The notes: generated by a model not told the origin, from the sequence alone. Positions 46,033 to 58,329 are shown, numbered from the stretch's first letter. The stretch: 64,000 nt of DNA from Theropithecus gelada (GCF_003255815.1 NC_037674.1:26751925-26815924), one strand, 5' to 3'. Translations and numbers: made by a program.

Positions 46033-46130
46033 CTAAACAGACCCCACACTACTGCTTTCTTCTTCATTGAAAGGTAGAATAGTGCAGCATCTAAGGCATC
46101 ATTGTTCCTTTGAAAAGAAGCTTTGGCAAC
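46033..46130 (-). CDS. DMXL2: DMXL2 exon 21 (98 nt)
   Basis: It enters in phase 0, has 32 codons and leaves 2 nt. The acceptor is TATCATTTAG and the donor TTTAG|GTAAGT. It encodes VAKASFQRNNDALDAALFYL and SMKKKAVVWGLF. DALDAALFYL is a hallmark of the Rav1p_C family. Residues are about 1651-1683. Confidence 0.94.
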
Positions 46131-46334
46131 CTAAATGATAAATTAAATATTAAATTAATAATTTGACAGAAGAATTACAATCAATTAATCAACAATGTTT
46201 CCCTGCTACTTCCATGGCTGATAGAAACTGTAGAGACAGAAAAAGTTGGTTCTGCTTCACAATCTTCAGTAGGTTATAATATTAATACACGCTCCTAGAG
46301 ATAATCATTTACAAGCCAGTAATTATGGTAAAAA

Positions 46335-46545
46335 TCTTAATTACAGCCAGCACTTACTGACTATTTACCATGTACTGGGCACGAGTCTATGCACCTTTTG
46401 TTATCTTATTGCATCACTACAAACCATGAGGTTCTATCATTATTCCCATTTTACAGATGAACTGACTGAGACAGAAAGGTTAAGTGAATTGCCTACAGTC
46501 ACACAGTAAGGGTTAGAAAAGGGAACAGAACCCACGTAGAACTGA
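46335..46545 (+). mobile_element. MIR, sense
   Basis: It contains TACCATGTACTGGGCACGAG, CCCATTTTACAGATGAACTG and GTCACACAGTAAGGGTTAG, which is the MIR core and 3' part. Confidence 0.85.
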
Positions 46546-46856
46546 AACTAACATAGAAAGCAATAAAGAAGGCAGAATATTCAATAGATGTGAGTTTTTT
46601 CTTGAAAATTCAACATGTTCTACTGTATGTAATCATACTGTCTTAAACATAAGAGCATATAGGCCATATCTGATTTTTCCAGGATGCTGAGATACACCCT
46701 CTGCAAATCATTAAGCTGAAAGGCATACTGACAAAAAAACAGTGGACGTTTTATTAATTAGCTCACATTGATGGCAAAGCAGGAAGCTATAATACTAAGG
46801 TATGGGAAAAAGGGAAAAGACACCTAAATTACATCACGAAAATGCTTTACTCTTGG

Positions 46857-47150
46857 GTCGGGCGCAGTGGTTCATGCCTGTAATCCCAGCATTTTGGGAG
46901 GTCGAGACAGGCAGATCACTTGAGGTCAGGAGTTCGAGGGAAGTCTGGCCAACGTGGTGAAACCCCGTCTCTACTAATACAAAAATTAGCCAGGCGTGGT
47001 GGCGCACACCTGTCGTCGCAGCTACTCGGAGGCTGGGTGGGAGAATTGCTTCAACCCGGGAGGAAGAGGTTGCAGTGAGCCAAGATTACGCCACTGCACT
47101 TCAGCCTGGGTGACAGAGTGAGATTCCATCTCAAAAAAAAAAAAAAGAAA
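46857..47150 (+). mobile_element. AluS, sense
   Basis: It runs from GGTCGGGCGCAGTGGTTCAT to GATTCCATCTCAAAAAAAAA. Confidence 0.92.
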
Positions 47151-48034
47151 GGAAAAAAAGAAAACATTTTACTCTCAATACTCTTTTCACTTCCCCCTTT
47201 TAATTGTGTTCTCTGCCCCTTATCATTTAACTTAGTGCTTCAATATGCTCCATCAGTTTTAGAAGAATTTTATTTGTATTCAGCTGATTTATAATACACA
47301 TTTCAAGGCAGAAAATGTACATATCCCTTTGATTTAATTTTAAGAAATAAATTACTTGCGGAAATAAATCATATGTATATTATCACAGACAATTATAATG
47401 ACAAGACACATGTTGACAAGAAGTAAAATCTTTGTGGGATACATCTGAAACAATTCAGATAAAATATGTCCTCTTTTATCCAGTGCTTTGGAATATAAAA
47501 AATTTAATGTAGATACTGCATCATTTATATTCTTTAACAATTAACTTTTCCTGTACATCAGAAATCACATTTTTTAGTTGGTGCAGGAATGAATTCCTTC
47601 TTATATCTGTGCTTATTTTAGAAAACAAAATACTGGTATTTTGTTGGTAGCCTTACATGTAACAGAAAAATAATACTTTTAGATTCACATTTAAAACTGT
47701 GATCTGACAACCATACACACCAGAATCATGGGATGCTGATTAAGATGAAGAAACCTCAGCCTTACCACTAACCTACCAAATTAAAATCTCTGGTTATGAG
47801 ATGGAGAATATGCATTCTACATAAGTTTACCAGGTGAGTCTTCTTTGGGGAACTACTATTAAGGAATTAATCAGGAAAAGGTCTTGGCATCCTTCAGAGA
47901 AACAAATTCATACTTCACAAATATAGTACCACTGATTGTACTCCAGGGAATTCCAAAGGACTAAAAGGAAAATATGAATGAGAATTCCACTTTCCTAATC
48001 CTGCTAAAGTAGAAAGGGCACAGGCTAAATCTAA

Positions 48035-48150
48035 CATTTATAAATGACTGGAGTTTGGGCTTGTTACCTAGCCTCTCTGAATCTTAGTTCCATTATGTGT
48101 AAAATGGAAATGATGACATAGGGTTGATTAGAACATAACATGGAATTATT
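48035..48150 (-). mobile_element. MIR, antisense
   Basis: It reads CTTGTTACCTAGCCTCTCTG and TGTAAAATGGAAATGATGAC, the reverse complement of the MIR core. Confidence 0.75.
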
Positions 48151-48626
48151 TATGAAAAGCAACTGGCACCAAACCTGGAAGAGAGCTGAACTGGTTTTTT
48201 TTTTCCTAAAAGGAATCTACCAGAAAACTGACTCCAAAAACCTGCCCTAAAAACTTTTATAGCCATTTCACTTGCTGCCACAGATATGTTCTTCAAGTAC
48301 ATACAAATCAAAACTGTTTTTATCCAATGAGATTTCAAGCGTGCAAAGAACGTTTGCTACTTATTAAACTAGTGATGCAGAGAGTCCTTTGTATAAAAAG
48401 TTTCATTTGTAATGTAAATAACAAACAAGAACTCAAGTTTACTTTCTAAATTTAGATTTTTGCATTTTAAACTAGAGCACACCTCAATTAATAACAGAAA
48501 ATATTATTATTCCACGGATATATTATAAATTCAGCCTATATAGAAAGACACAATATCATACTGCATGGATGTTTTATGAAGGTCAAGTTTTTGTAATCTC
48601 CAGAAACTTTATTTTAAAAAGTCTCA

Positions 48627-48918
48627 CCAGTCATGGTGGCTCACGTCTGTAATCCCAGCCATTTGGGAGGCCGAGGAGGGCAGATCGCCTGAGGTCAGGG
48701 ATTCGAGACCATCCTGGCCAACATGGGTGAAACCCTGTCTCTACTAAAAATACAAAAATTAGCTGAGTGTGGTGGCACACGCCTGTAGTCCCAGTTACTT
48801 GGGAGGCTGAGGCAGGAAAATCACTTGAACCCAGGAGGCAGAGGTTGTAGTGAGCCAAGATCACGCCATTGCACTCCAGCCTAGGCGACAAGAGTGAAAT
48901 TCCATCTCCAAAAAAAAA
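48627..48918 (+). mobile_element. AluS, sense, with (AT)n tail
   Basis: It runs from CCAGTCATGGTGGCTCACGT to ATTCCATCTCCAAAAAAAAA and then a (TA)n stretch to 48933. It lies about 140 bp from exon 20. Confidence 0.92.
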
Positions 48919-49055
48919 TATATATATATATATCAAGACCTCAAGATAGACAAACAAATTTCCCACTACAGGTTTTCTGGGAGACAGTATCTTTTTTCTT
49001 TAGGAAAAGTTTTTTTTTTTTAATATAACTCAAAATCCACTAAAAAAAAAGTTAC

Positions 49056-49225
49056 CTTTTCAATGCATCTTCGAAGCGTGTTAATGTTCCTCACCCACCA
49101 CCCTATTCCCATAGCTCTTAATTCAGACCACTGGGGGTCCCCTCTCTGAATTGCTGGAATCATATTAATCAGTTCTTCTTCAGCCTCAGAATGAAAAGCC
49201 CAGGCAAAATGGCATGTAGACACAC
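49056..49225 (-). CDS. DMXL2: DMXL2 exon 20
   Basis: This exon is 170 nt: 2 nt of a split glycine, then 56 codons. The acceptor is TTCCAATTTAG and the donor AAAAG|GTAACT. It encodes VSTCHFAWAFHSEAEEELIN, GDPQWSELRAMGIGWWVRNI and NTLRRCIEK. The aromatic-rich GIGWWVRN motif is a Rav1p_C signature. Residues are about 1594-1650. Confidence 0.94.
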
Positions 49226-49554
49226 CTAAATTGGAAATATAAAATAATAACCTTCATAATTGTATCAAATAAGAAAAACAATTTTTCATGCAGTCAAATA
49301 CGCATTCATTTTGGAAAGAATTTTGAAGCAGAAAGAGTGAAAGGCAGTCTGTCATCGATTCAGGACTTTATACTATAAGTTTCTGAATACAAGATCAATA
49401 ATGTGATACACAAAATCCAAATCTCTTTTTCCCTAAACATTTGTTTTTGTTTCCCCTACAAAAATAGGGACACTAAAACTTAATCATTAGAAATAAAAAT
49501 ATTTGAATATCAGGCCATTCACACGTATGGCACACCAAATTTATCAAGACGTCA

Positions 49555-49640
49555 CAAGAGCTGCCCAAGCTCACACAACTAAGAGTGCAGGGCCCAGGCC
49601 TGATTCCAGGTTTCTCTGTCACGAGGACCTGTGAATCCGG
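49555..49640 (+). mobile_element. MIR remnant, sense
   Basis: It reads CAAGCTCACACAACTAAGAG and GGCCTGATTCCAGGTTTCTC, like the MIR 3' half. Confidence 0.55.
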
Positions 49641-51239
49641 CCTGCCCAAGAGGACACAAGGTGTGTTGTCCCCGACAAGAGCCCAGGGGAAGGAAAGCAT
49701 GGTGAAAGCTTCGTTCAAGTCAAAAGCACTTGGCTCACCGGCCTGGATGTCGATTCTAGCACCACTACCCCATTCTTCTCTCTACCCATGGAGCTAAATA
49801 TCACTTCAAAGCAAGCTCTAAACTTCATGAGAGTTCCAGAAAATAATAAGGGTAAGTTGCAATCATGATGTACATTCCTCTCTTTTTAGTGCCTTCAGTT
49901 AAAAGTAGTTTAAAGTGCCTAATATTGATGCTTTTTGATGAACATTGTTTTTTGTTTTGGGTTTGTTTTTTTTTCCTCCTGGGAGAAGACTGACAGAGAT
50001 CTAGGCTATTTGTAGAGGCAACAAAATCTTTACTGATGCTATTAGACTTCCAAGTACTAACGGATTTATCAACAGTTCAATTATTAATAACACTCTAACT
50101 GAAATTCGACTTAGAGCAGGTAAAAACACAACGTAATGAATGTGAACCATGCAGAATGGTAATGAATAATGGGAATGCTGGGAAGAACTCTGGGAAGCCT
50201 TGGAAAGAAGCCAAACTAGTCCAAGTAGCCATCTCTATGAACTCATTTTAGAAATAAAGAAATGTCTGAGGTCAATGAAAGTCACATTACAACACAGGCC
50301 TCTCAGTGCTATTAAGTATCAATATTGTTACACATAATTTTTTTCATTATCAACTACTATACAGATTTTGTATGCAGTTTAAAGCTTTTCTAATAATTAC
50401 TGCTTCACTATAATTCCTTTAGAAAGTAAAAAACAAAAAACTATTATTATTATTTTGAATAACAATCTTAACTCTCTTAAATTTCCCATTGCCAACACTC
50501 ATTATAACAACTGTGTTTGTAATCATACCACAAAACTAATGCAACATGTCTTGGCTGCCACTATAAATTTAGGGGAAAACACCGGACAAAATTAATAAAA
50601 TCAATTTAGTTTTTAATAACCTGAAAGACAGACTAATTTTTTTGACTATTTAAATCTCTGCTGTAAGAGAGAATTACTGCATCATATAATTGAAATTCTG
50701 CTTTAGAAACTAATATACAGCAACACAAAATGCATAATTTGCTGATACAAAATTTATAATATAAAATAATACATAGCATATTACATTCTATATCCTTAAA
50801 TTAATTAAAATTTTGGTATAAGAAGAAACAAAACAAAAATACACACAGACATGTCAGAAGAATTAGGTTCAGAAAGCAAGATTAAGAGCAGTGAATGTAT
50901 TTGAAAACTTGCAGAGGTGAAAAACGTTATTAGGGAAGAAAAAGAACAGGGGCACCAACAGGCACTTCTTTTTATTTACCTACCAATGGCAGGCTATTCT
51001 CTACAGTTTACCTCTGCTCTTCTCAGCTTTTCTATCTACATACTGGCTACTTAATTTTTCCCTGAAAACTGGTCCCAGGACCATCACCTATAACACCAGT
51101 CACTTCTCATTGCCCATGCTTTAACTGTAGTAGAAGGGAAAATGGAATTTGACAACACTTTAGAAATTTGAAGTGTTTTAGATTGCCCTAGGAAATGCAA
51201 AAAATTGTTATTAATTGATTCAATACCACTTGACTATCA

Positions 51240-51640
51240 CCCAAAATTAAAGAGAACATGGAGATACCATTTTAAAAATCTATCCAAATGGCATAGATTG
51301 CTTAAAATGTTAATATCAAATGTGGGCAATGGGGTGAGTTTTGGCATCATCAAACTTTTTTTATTTTACATTTTTAATAATTTTTTGTTTTCAATTTTTG
51401 TGAGTACACAGTAAGTATATACAAACTTCTGGGAATGTAAATGAGCACAGTATTTCTGAAGGGCATTTTCATGATACTTATCAAGAGTGAATAATTTTCA
51501 CGCCTTTTGATTCAGTAATTCCACTGCTAGAAAACTAGCATGAGGAAATAAACAGGAATGTAAATACTTACTTGCCAAGCTACAAGGTTCTTCATTACAG
51601 TGACAATTCAAACAGAAAAAAAACCTCAGCAAAATCTATT
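51240..51640 (+). mobile_element. Old L1M relic, sense, with a T-rich insertion
   Basis: ATGGAGATACCATTTT, TTCTGGGAATGTAAATGAGC, TGATTCAGTAATTCCACTGC and AAGGTTCTTCATTACAGTG follow the order of old ORF2 C-terminal sequence. A T-rich segment (about 51355-51420, ending GTGAGTACACAGTAAGTATA) interrupts it. Confidence 0.5.
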
Positions 51641-51859
51641 TCAAAAATAAAGTATTGGGTAGATAAAATACAGTTTAGACACAGAATTTCAGATGGCTAT
51701 TTAAAGTTATGTTTTCAAAGAACATTCATAGGTTAAAGGGTATAAGTGCCATGGGGAGGAATAACAGTCTATCAAGCCTAGTGTTCTAGGTTCTGTAATA
51801 CTAAGACATATATTATGGGACTCTTTCCAAGATATGGGTTTCAAAAGAAATATGGTCCA

Positions 51860-51995
51860 ATGAAATGAGCTCTGGACTGGGATTCGAACTCCAAATCTTC
51901 TAATAAATAGTCCTGTATCCTGGGCAGGTCACTTTTAATTCTATGGTTTCAATTTTTTACTCTGTAATAACAAGGCTGATATAAATCCTTATGTC
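51860..51995 (-). mobile_element. MIR remnant, antisense
   Basis: It has CTGGACTGGGATTCGAACTC and TCCTGGGCAGGTCACTTTTA, the reverse complement of the MIR 3' half. Confidence 0.6.
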
Positions 51996-52480
51996 TCAAA
52001 TCAGGTGTGGCAGTATGCTTGAAGTATGCAAATCCACTGTTATCAATATGGCAGATCTTCCTGAATCATCAACTTTACTTGCTGGCAAATAACTGGAACA
52101 TAATGCTTACATTAAAATAAATACAAAAACATATCACAGAGCAAAGTTTACACAATTTTTCAAAGAAAAGACATCAAGATATTTAGGGCTACTCTGCAGA
52201 GAGCCACTTCAGGTTACCACCTCAGGCATACCACATTTACCCCCTAAGCTACTACTTCAGTAAATAAATTCTATTCTAAACTTAGTTAGAAAAGTAAGTC
52301 ACAGAATAGAGCCGAAGGATGCATAGAAAAATGATAAGTGGGTACTATGTGACAGAAAGATCTTAAGGCCAGTGATAGGTATGCACGTAATGACTTACCT
52401 AATGTTTACACACAAATGTGAATAAACCCCACCGCTCCAATATTAAGTAAAAGTTGGCAAAGCTTCAGTGAGTGAATTAC

Positions 52481-52591
52481 CTTGATGAAGTAGCTGCACT
52501 CGGTATAAGGGAGGCAGAGATGTCAAAAGGCATGTGTGTAGGCGCATAGCTAACAAGTATCTCAAACCACACTCATCTAATGTATCTCTTC
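52481..52591 (-). CDS. DMXL2: DMXL2 exon 19 (111 nt, phase 1-1)
   Basis: It has 2 nt of a split glycine, 36 codons and 1 nt. The acceptor is TTTAAATTACAG and the donor ATCAAG|GTAATT. It encodes RDTLDECGLRYLLAMRLHTC and LLTSLPPLYRVQLLHQ. LDECGLRYLLAM(R/K) is a strongly conserved Rav1p_C block. Residues are about 1557-1593. Confidence 0.94.
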
Positions 52592-53375
52592 CTGTAATTT
52601 AAACAGAAAATACGTTTAAGGAAAAAAGAATGCAAGAGGCCACAAACTGATAAGCTATAAAATAAACAAACTTAGTCATAATTTATATAAAATACATAAG
52701 ATATTTTTAGTGTATTCCTTCCTGAACACTTTAACGTTTTTACAAAAAAATCATATCTTTACAAAAAAATATATGTGTCTACTAAAACTCTTAAAAGAAA
52801 AATGATTTGGGGAAATACAATTAACTATTAGAACAGATAACAAAAGCATTTATAGTGACTTAATAAATGAAAGACATCTTGAAATCCAATAAAAAATATA
52901 TTAACTATAGTATGTTAGGTACAACTTTTAATAATATTTTCTATACGAATTCCAATGAGATGTAATGGAAATTACATAACTGATGTGAAATCATTTGTTA
53001 TATATTTAAACAGGTAATATTTTCTACCTTGGTTAAATTAACTGAAATATCGTACTACCAAAGATTTAAAATTTGAATCCCCTGGGAGTTAGTGTTACAT
53101 GGTTAGGCTGAATCTTCACCTTGATTCCACAAATTTATTTATACAAATGAATTCCACTTAGTCGAAGTATGAAGGTGTGGCAAGTGTAACCAAAACTATA
53201 GCCACTGCTGGATAAAAGCAAAGGAAAAATACTGACAGCACCTAGCCCAATAACTGACACTTCAGAAGTACTCAAACATTATACAATCAAACAGCATTTT
53301 CCAGAAAAAAAAAAACAAAAACTTTTAAATGGCCAAAGATCAAGCCCTAGCTCTGTTTTTCATTACCTCTATCTA

Positions 53376-53411
53376 TCCATCTATCTATCTATTTAGCTAG
53401 ATAGATAGCTA
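53376..53411. repeat. TATC/GATA tetranucleotide repeat, left part
   Basis: TATC units switch to TAGA units around TTTAGCTAGA, so the array is partly self-complementary. It resumes right of the MADE1 as TATCTATCTATTTATTTATT (53466-53489). Confidence 0.85.
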
Positions 53412-53465
53412 TTAGGTTGGTGCAAAAGTATTTGCAGTTTTGCCATTACTTTTGCACCAACCTAA
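53412..53465. mobile_element. MADE1 (mariner-derived MITE), internally deleted
   Basis: TTAGGTTGGTGCAAAAGTA (53412-53430) and TACTTTTGCACCAACCTAA (53447-53465) are perfect 19-bp inverted repeats around a 16-nt loop. TA duplications flank it (53410-53411 and 53466-53467). A full MADE1 is about 80 bp, so about 26 bp are missing from the centre. MADE1 copies gave rise to primate mir-548 hairpins. Confidence 0.93.
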
Positions 53466-53489
53466 TATCTATCTATTTATTTATTTATA

Positions 53490-53601
53490 GACATAGGATC
53501 TCGCTATGTTGCCCAAGATGGTCTAAAAGTCCTGGTCTCAAGCAATCCTCCTACGTTAGCCTCCCAAAGTGCTGCCATTAAAGGTGTGAGCCACCATGCT
53601 C
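53490..53601 (-). mobile_element. Alu monomer remnant, antisense
   Basis: It reads TCTCGCTATGTTGCCCAAGA and TGTGAGCCACCATGCT without a second arm. Confidence 0.75.
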
Positions 53602-53609
53602 ATTTGTCC

Positions 53610-54275
53610 ACTTATTCATTCAACAAATCAAGCATCTATTACATGTGAGGAACTCTCTGGGTACTGGGAAATCAGCAGTGAATAAGCCAAAGTCCCTACT
53701 CTCCTGGGGATCATATTTTAGGAGGTAGAGACAAACAATAAACAAATAATATGTGGAAATTAATGCTACGAACAGAAATAAAGCAGGACTGAGAGATAGG
53801 GAATGCTAGAGTAAGAGAGTTCTATTTCATACAGTATGGCCAGGAAAGAACTCTCCAGTAAGATGACATGCCAACAGCAATTTGAGGAAGTAAAGGAATG
53901 AGCCATGCATGAATCTGGAAGAAGAGCATTCTAATAGAGCAGAAATGAGCACAGACTGTGTGGGACTTTTAGGCCACTTTAAGGCTCTTAACTTTTATTC
54001 TAAAGTGAGACAGGAAGGCACTGGTTTATGTTGAGCAAAGGAGAGATTTAATGTGATTTGATTTTAAAAGAATCACTGGTTCCTAGGCAAAGAACAGACG
54101 GAGGTAACAAGAATAAAGCAGTTAGGAGATGACAGGGACTTGGACCAGAGTAGTAACTGCAGAGGTAATGATAATTGACTGTTGGATTCTGGATATTAAT
54201 AGAACTGATAGCATTTGCCAATGAACTGGATATGAGGTATAAGAGAAAGCAGAGTCAAGAATGACTGTACGTTGT
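53610..54275 (-). mobile_element. L2 3' fragment, antisense
   Basis: It begins with TTATTCATTCAACAAATCAA, the reverse complement of the L2 3' end, and continues with AGACAAACAATAAACAAATA and AGGAGATGACAGGGACTTGG. Confidence 0.75.
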
Positions 54276-54289
54276 TTCACCGAAACAAG

Positions 54290-54410
54290 TGGAAGAACTC
54301 ATTTACTTAGAATCCATTTACTGAGACGTGTAACTCATTTAATCTCTGACCTTCGGTTTCCCACCTGTGAAATGGAGACATTCATTCCTGCCTTATTACC
54401 TCATCAATGT
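54290..54410 (-). mobile_element. MIR remnant, antisense
   Basis: CTCATTTAATCTCTGACCTT and CACCTGTGAAATGGAGACAT are the reverse complement of the MIR core. Confidence 0.6.
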
Positions 54411-54799
54411 CCACTGTGTCCAGGATACACTATTTCTATATTGCTTTAGCCAATGATACACTTTTGTATTAGAAAGTGTAAACTGTTCTGTTTTACAAAT
54501 TATGGCATGCCTAGTTTCTTAATGTCCCACAGTAAAAACTAATATATATTAAACACACAACACAAGCTTAAGGTTGTTCTGGGAAGAATCTCACTCAACT
54601 GCATACAACCTCATAATGGTTAAGATTTTTCTTTTCCAATTAATAGTGAGAAAATAAGTCATAGGCAAAACCCTAGAAGGTCTCTAGTTACTTTAACCTG
54701 CAGAGGAGAAAACTTTGCGGGATATACTATAGGGATGTAAATCTACATGAAGAGATATTTTCCAGCTGCCTTTCCCCCACAAATCTGGAAATTATGAAA

Positions 54800-55010
54800 T
54801 AGTTAAAAGGGTACAGGCTTTGAGTCAATAATTTATAAACATATGAACCCCACTTCTACTCCTTAATGCCTATGTGATCTCAGGTGAGTCCCTTAATTTC
54901 TTAAGGATCAGTGTCTTCATCTATAAAGTTAAACATAATAATAGCTATCTGCTAGAAGATTGTGATAATTAAATATGATAAAGTAAAGAAAGTGCCTGAA
55001 ACACAGCCAT
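54800..55010 (-). mobile_element. MIR, antisense
   Basis: GTGATCTCAGGTGAGTCCCT, CATCTATAAAGTTAAACATA and GTGCCTGAAACACAGCC are in MIR reverse-complement order. Confidence 0.75.
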
Positions 55011-55413
55011 TTTTCACTCCTCCACAATATTTATTGAATTAATGAAATTTTGATCATTAATTTTCAGTTTCCTTTGCCAATGCTATCATTTACAATCTAC
55101 AACATTACCCTGAACTATGTGCATAAAAGAGAATGGAATCTAGTTCCAGGAAGCAGCCAAAAATTTTCTAGTTACAGAATGAATTAGGCAAAATACGTAT
55201 GACATTAACTGTAAGGAAACCTCTCTGAAGAGACTTTTTGGAGAAAATTAGGTAATTGTAAAAAGTTGTTTATGGCTAGAAATGGGAAGACCAACAAGTT
55301 GAGCCCATGAGGTCCCAATAAGCCTCATGATTCCACAGTAACATTAACAAATGGGCTGTTATTATCAAAGGAAAAATCACAGGGATCAATCTGATTTTAA
55401 AAAACGAGAGACT

Positions 55414-55722
55414 TGGCCAGTCCATGGTGACTCATGCCTATAGTCCCAGCACTGCGGGAGGCCAAGGCAGGAGGACTGCTTGAGCTCAGGAGTTCGAGAC
55501 TAGCCTGGGCAACGTAAGGAGACCCAGTCCCTACAAAAAAAAAAGAAATTAGCTTGGCCCCATGATGGTGCACACCTGTGGTCCCAGCTATTTAGGAGAC
55601 TGAGGTGGGAAGATTACTTGAGCCTGAGAGGTTAAGGCTACAGTGACCTGTGACTGTGCCACTCAACTCCAGCCTGGGCAACAGAGCAAGACCCTGTCTC
55701 AAAAAAACAGACAAACAAAAAC
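55414..55722 (+). mobile_element. AluJ, sense
   Basis: It runs from TTGGCCAGTCCATGGTGACT to ACCCTGTCTCAAAAAAACAG. It lies about 290 bp left of the large exon 18. Confidence 0.9.
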
Positions 55723-56013
55723 CCCACCCAAACACACACAAAAAACAAGAGATTATAAATCAAAAATGACACAAAGGTTTCTGTGTAAAAACTCATGAGA
55801 GAATGCACATGGATCTCACAAATCTGTGTATTCATATGCCTGCCTCAACTGTCTTTTCTGAGCATATTATATAATAGTAATTGCCTATTAAGGAGGTCTT
55901 TTCCATGCAAAGTTTGAAAGTTGAGACTACAATTCAATAAATGAGTCAGTATACAGATAATACAAATATTTCTATTAGGTACAACTTTATCCATTTTTAG
56001 TGAGAATATTTAC

Positions 56014-57693
56014 CTGAGCAACTCTTATCTCTGCTTTCATCAAGCTCAGTACTGGTAGTAGCCACTGTATCAGCCAAAGCTACAAGGAACATCTGCTCCA
56101 AACGGGTAAGGCCTGGTAGACTTGAGTGCATAAGATGACTTGAAAGTACCCTTGCATGTTCTTGGCCAAAGTAAGCTGGTCCATATTGAGAAAGATTTAT
56201 TACTTTTGATTTGTTTTCTCTCTTTTCGGGCTCTAAATCAATATCATCCGTTGTTATATCCTGGATTTGAAATAGCTCTGAATACTGATCCTCTGGTTGA
56301 CTTACTGTCTGATCTTCATAGCTCTGTGGTATCTTTGTACTTTCTTCTGAAATTCTGTAGGATATATCTTGATCTGCAGCAAGTAATGCATATAGTGGGA
56401 GTGGAGGGATAGAATCTATCTCAGTATAATCTCGAGTACCATCTTTTCCTACGGTGACTGTTTCCTTCGCTGTACTGCCGCTTACACTAATAGTTCGAGA
56501 AAGATGTCGCTTAGTTCCTTCTCCAGCATCAGCATCTCTAACTATTGCTACTTCACCTGCAATACATTTTACTAAATGAGAGAGAATGGCTTTAGCCCTT
56601 CGCACTTTCCCTAAATCCATCAATTCTAACAGCTGAGTTGGATGATACTGTGGAAGAGTAGGGGAAAGTACATGTGCAGCCTCAAATAAGCCACCATCTT
56701 GAATTACAGTTGGTGAACAAAAAACATCATCAGAAACAGCTGTTCCTTCAACAATACTTTTTCTTGCCAGCATATTAGATTTAAAGGTCAAATGATCTTG
56801 CATTGCTGCCTCTTCTGCATTAGGACTATCAGCTTCAGTGTCTCCAAATTTGACAGCATGCTTCCACTGTGCATATACATGCATTTCACAATCCATTCCT
56901 ACCACCAATATCCCATCTCTTACCCAAGAGAGAGAAACAGGCAGTGAAGGAGTACCATCAACGGAAGATACCAAGTCTATAGATCTAAGAAGAACCCATC
57001 TTGACCTAACCCCTTGCTTGATACTACCACCTAGTGGTAAAGTAATGACAGCTACTCCATCCTTACTGTTGGTTTGCTCAGTCACAATTCCTGAAAGCCT
57101 TCCATACATGAAGATATTAGCACCGACCCCCACTGTAAGAATGTGGGAGCCATCTTCTTTTGATACCCAGTCCAAATGTACTAAATGTTTGATATTCGGA
57201 ATAAGATATCTATCCTTGCTCAAGAGTGCATCTGACTTGCTATATACAAACAGATTACTGTCAACGCTGACCCTTGAATCAAGTACACTCCCAACCTTAA
57301 CCAAATCATCAAGATGAATTGTTTGTTCTAAAACCCACTCTGATCCTCCTGTAGATTCACATTCAAATATACAAACATGCATGGAAAATTCTTTAGAAAT
57401 AAAACCATTATGGTGGATAGGTTGCTTATAAGCCACTGCAAGGCGACCTGTGTATGAACAGCTAACAGCAACTGGTCTTCCCACGATGCTCACTGTACTG
57501 CTATTATCTTCTCCTTCATCATTCATCAAAGGCCATCTCTTCCAATGATAAATTTCTTTCTCATCACTTTTATTACAGTCTGGGTTGGTTTCCATACAAC
57601 ATTTCCAGAAGCGTACTTTATTGTCAGAACAAGTTGTAACCACTAAATAAGGTGCAAGGCACACTGGATAAATTGAAGAAGAACTCAGATGGC
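56014..57693 (-). CDS. DMXL2: DMXL2 exon 18 (1680 nt, giant internal exon, phase 1-1)
   Basis: It has 2 nt of a split glycine, 559 codons and 1 nt. The acceptor is TTCTTTTTTAAG and the donor CTCAG|GTAAAT. The first half holds WD-like strands (APYLVVTTCSDNKVRFWKC, VAVSCSYTGRLAVAY, ILTVGVGANIFMYGR, SWVRDGILVVGMD) of an N-terminal propeller. The second half begins the helical Rav1p_C-like region (PTQLLELMDLGKVRRAKAIL, PAYFGQEHARVLSSHLMHSS, LTRLEQMFLVALADTVATT), with a Ser/Thr-rich loop between. Residues are about 997-1556. Confidence 0.96.
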
Positions 57694-58329
57694 CTTAAAA
57701 AAGAAAAAGCAAAGTTAGTTATAATAATAATAAAGCCACAAAATAATATGGTAATAATCAAATTCTGGAATGTGATCAAGTCAAAGTCACTATGAGCTTC
57801 TTCAGAATAACTCTGTAGTCTTCCTCTTAACTAGTATCCCACTAAATGTACACTGGCCAACGTATCTATAAAGGTCTTGAAGAGCCCATCAGTGAAATCA
57901 AGGTATGCAATAATAATCACTTAATTTGTTTTTAGGTAATTAAGTTTAAATGAGGCAACCATTTAATTAAAATAAAACTCAAAAGCACTGAAATAAGTCA
58001 ACCCTTAATGTGTTTCTATTATTTACATTTACCTTCACAACATGCCTCCCTAGACTTTCATACTATATATTTAATCATTTTCATTATGAATACTTAACTG
58101 AGCTTTACAATTTGCCTTTCAAATGCCCCTAACCCTCCCTCAAATAATCCAGACCCCAGGTGGTAAATTTTGTTTCAGACAGCAAAACAGACCAATAGAT
58201 CTTACCCATTCTACCAAGTTTAATTCATCCTCTCTTAGCACTGAACCAGAACCCTCTTATCTATTCCTGACTGCCAAAGACTAACAAGGTACATCTGTTG
58301 TCAACTGTAAGACAAGGGGATATACAGAT

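Larger units (their letters stand above)
46131..49055 (-). other. DMXL2 intron 20
   Basis: The 2925-bp intron holds MIR relics (46335-46545, 48035-48150) and two sense Alus (46857-47150, 48627-48918). The stretch 47151-48034 is unassigned. Confidence 0.75.
49226..52480 (-). other. DMXL2 intron 19
   Basis: The 3255-bp intron has a MIR-like piece (about 49555-49640), an old L1M relic (about 51240-51640) and an antisense MIR (about 51860-51995). The stretch 49650-51200 and the end 52000-52480 are AT-rich and unassigned. Confidence 0.65.
52592..56013 (-). other. DMXL2 intron 18
   Basis: The 3422-bp intron holds TATC repeats with an embedded MADE1 (53412-53465), an Alu monomer (53490-53601), an antisense L2 (53610-54275), MIR pieces (54290-54410, 54800-55010) and an AluJ (55414-55722). 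The stretch 52592-53370 is unassigned. Confidence 0.75.

Noticed and set aside
54261..54449. 62-codon plus-strand frame
   Set aside because: It overlaps the L2/MIR relic and has no supporting signals.
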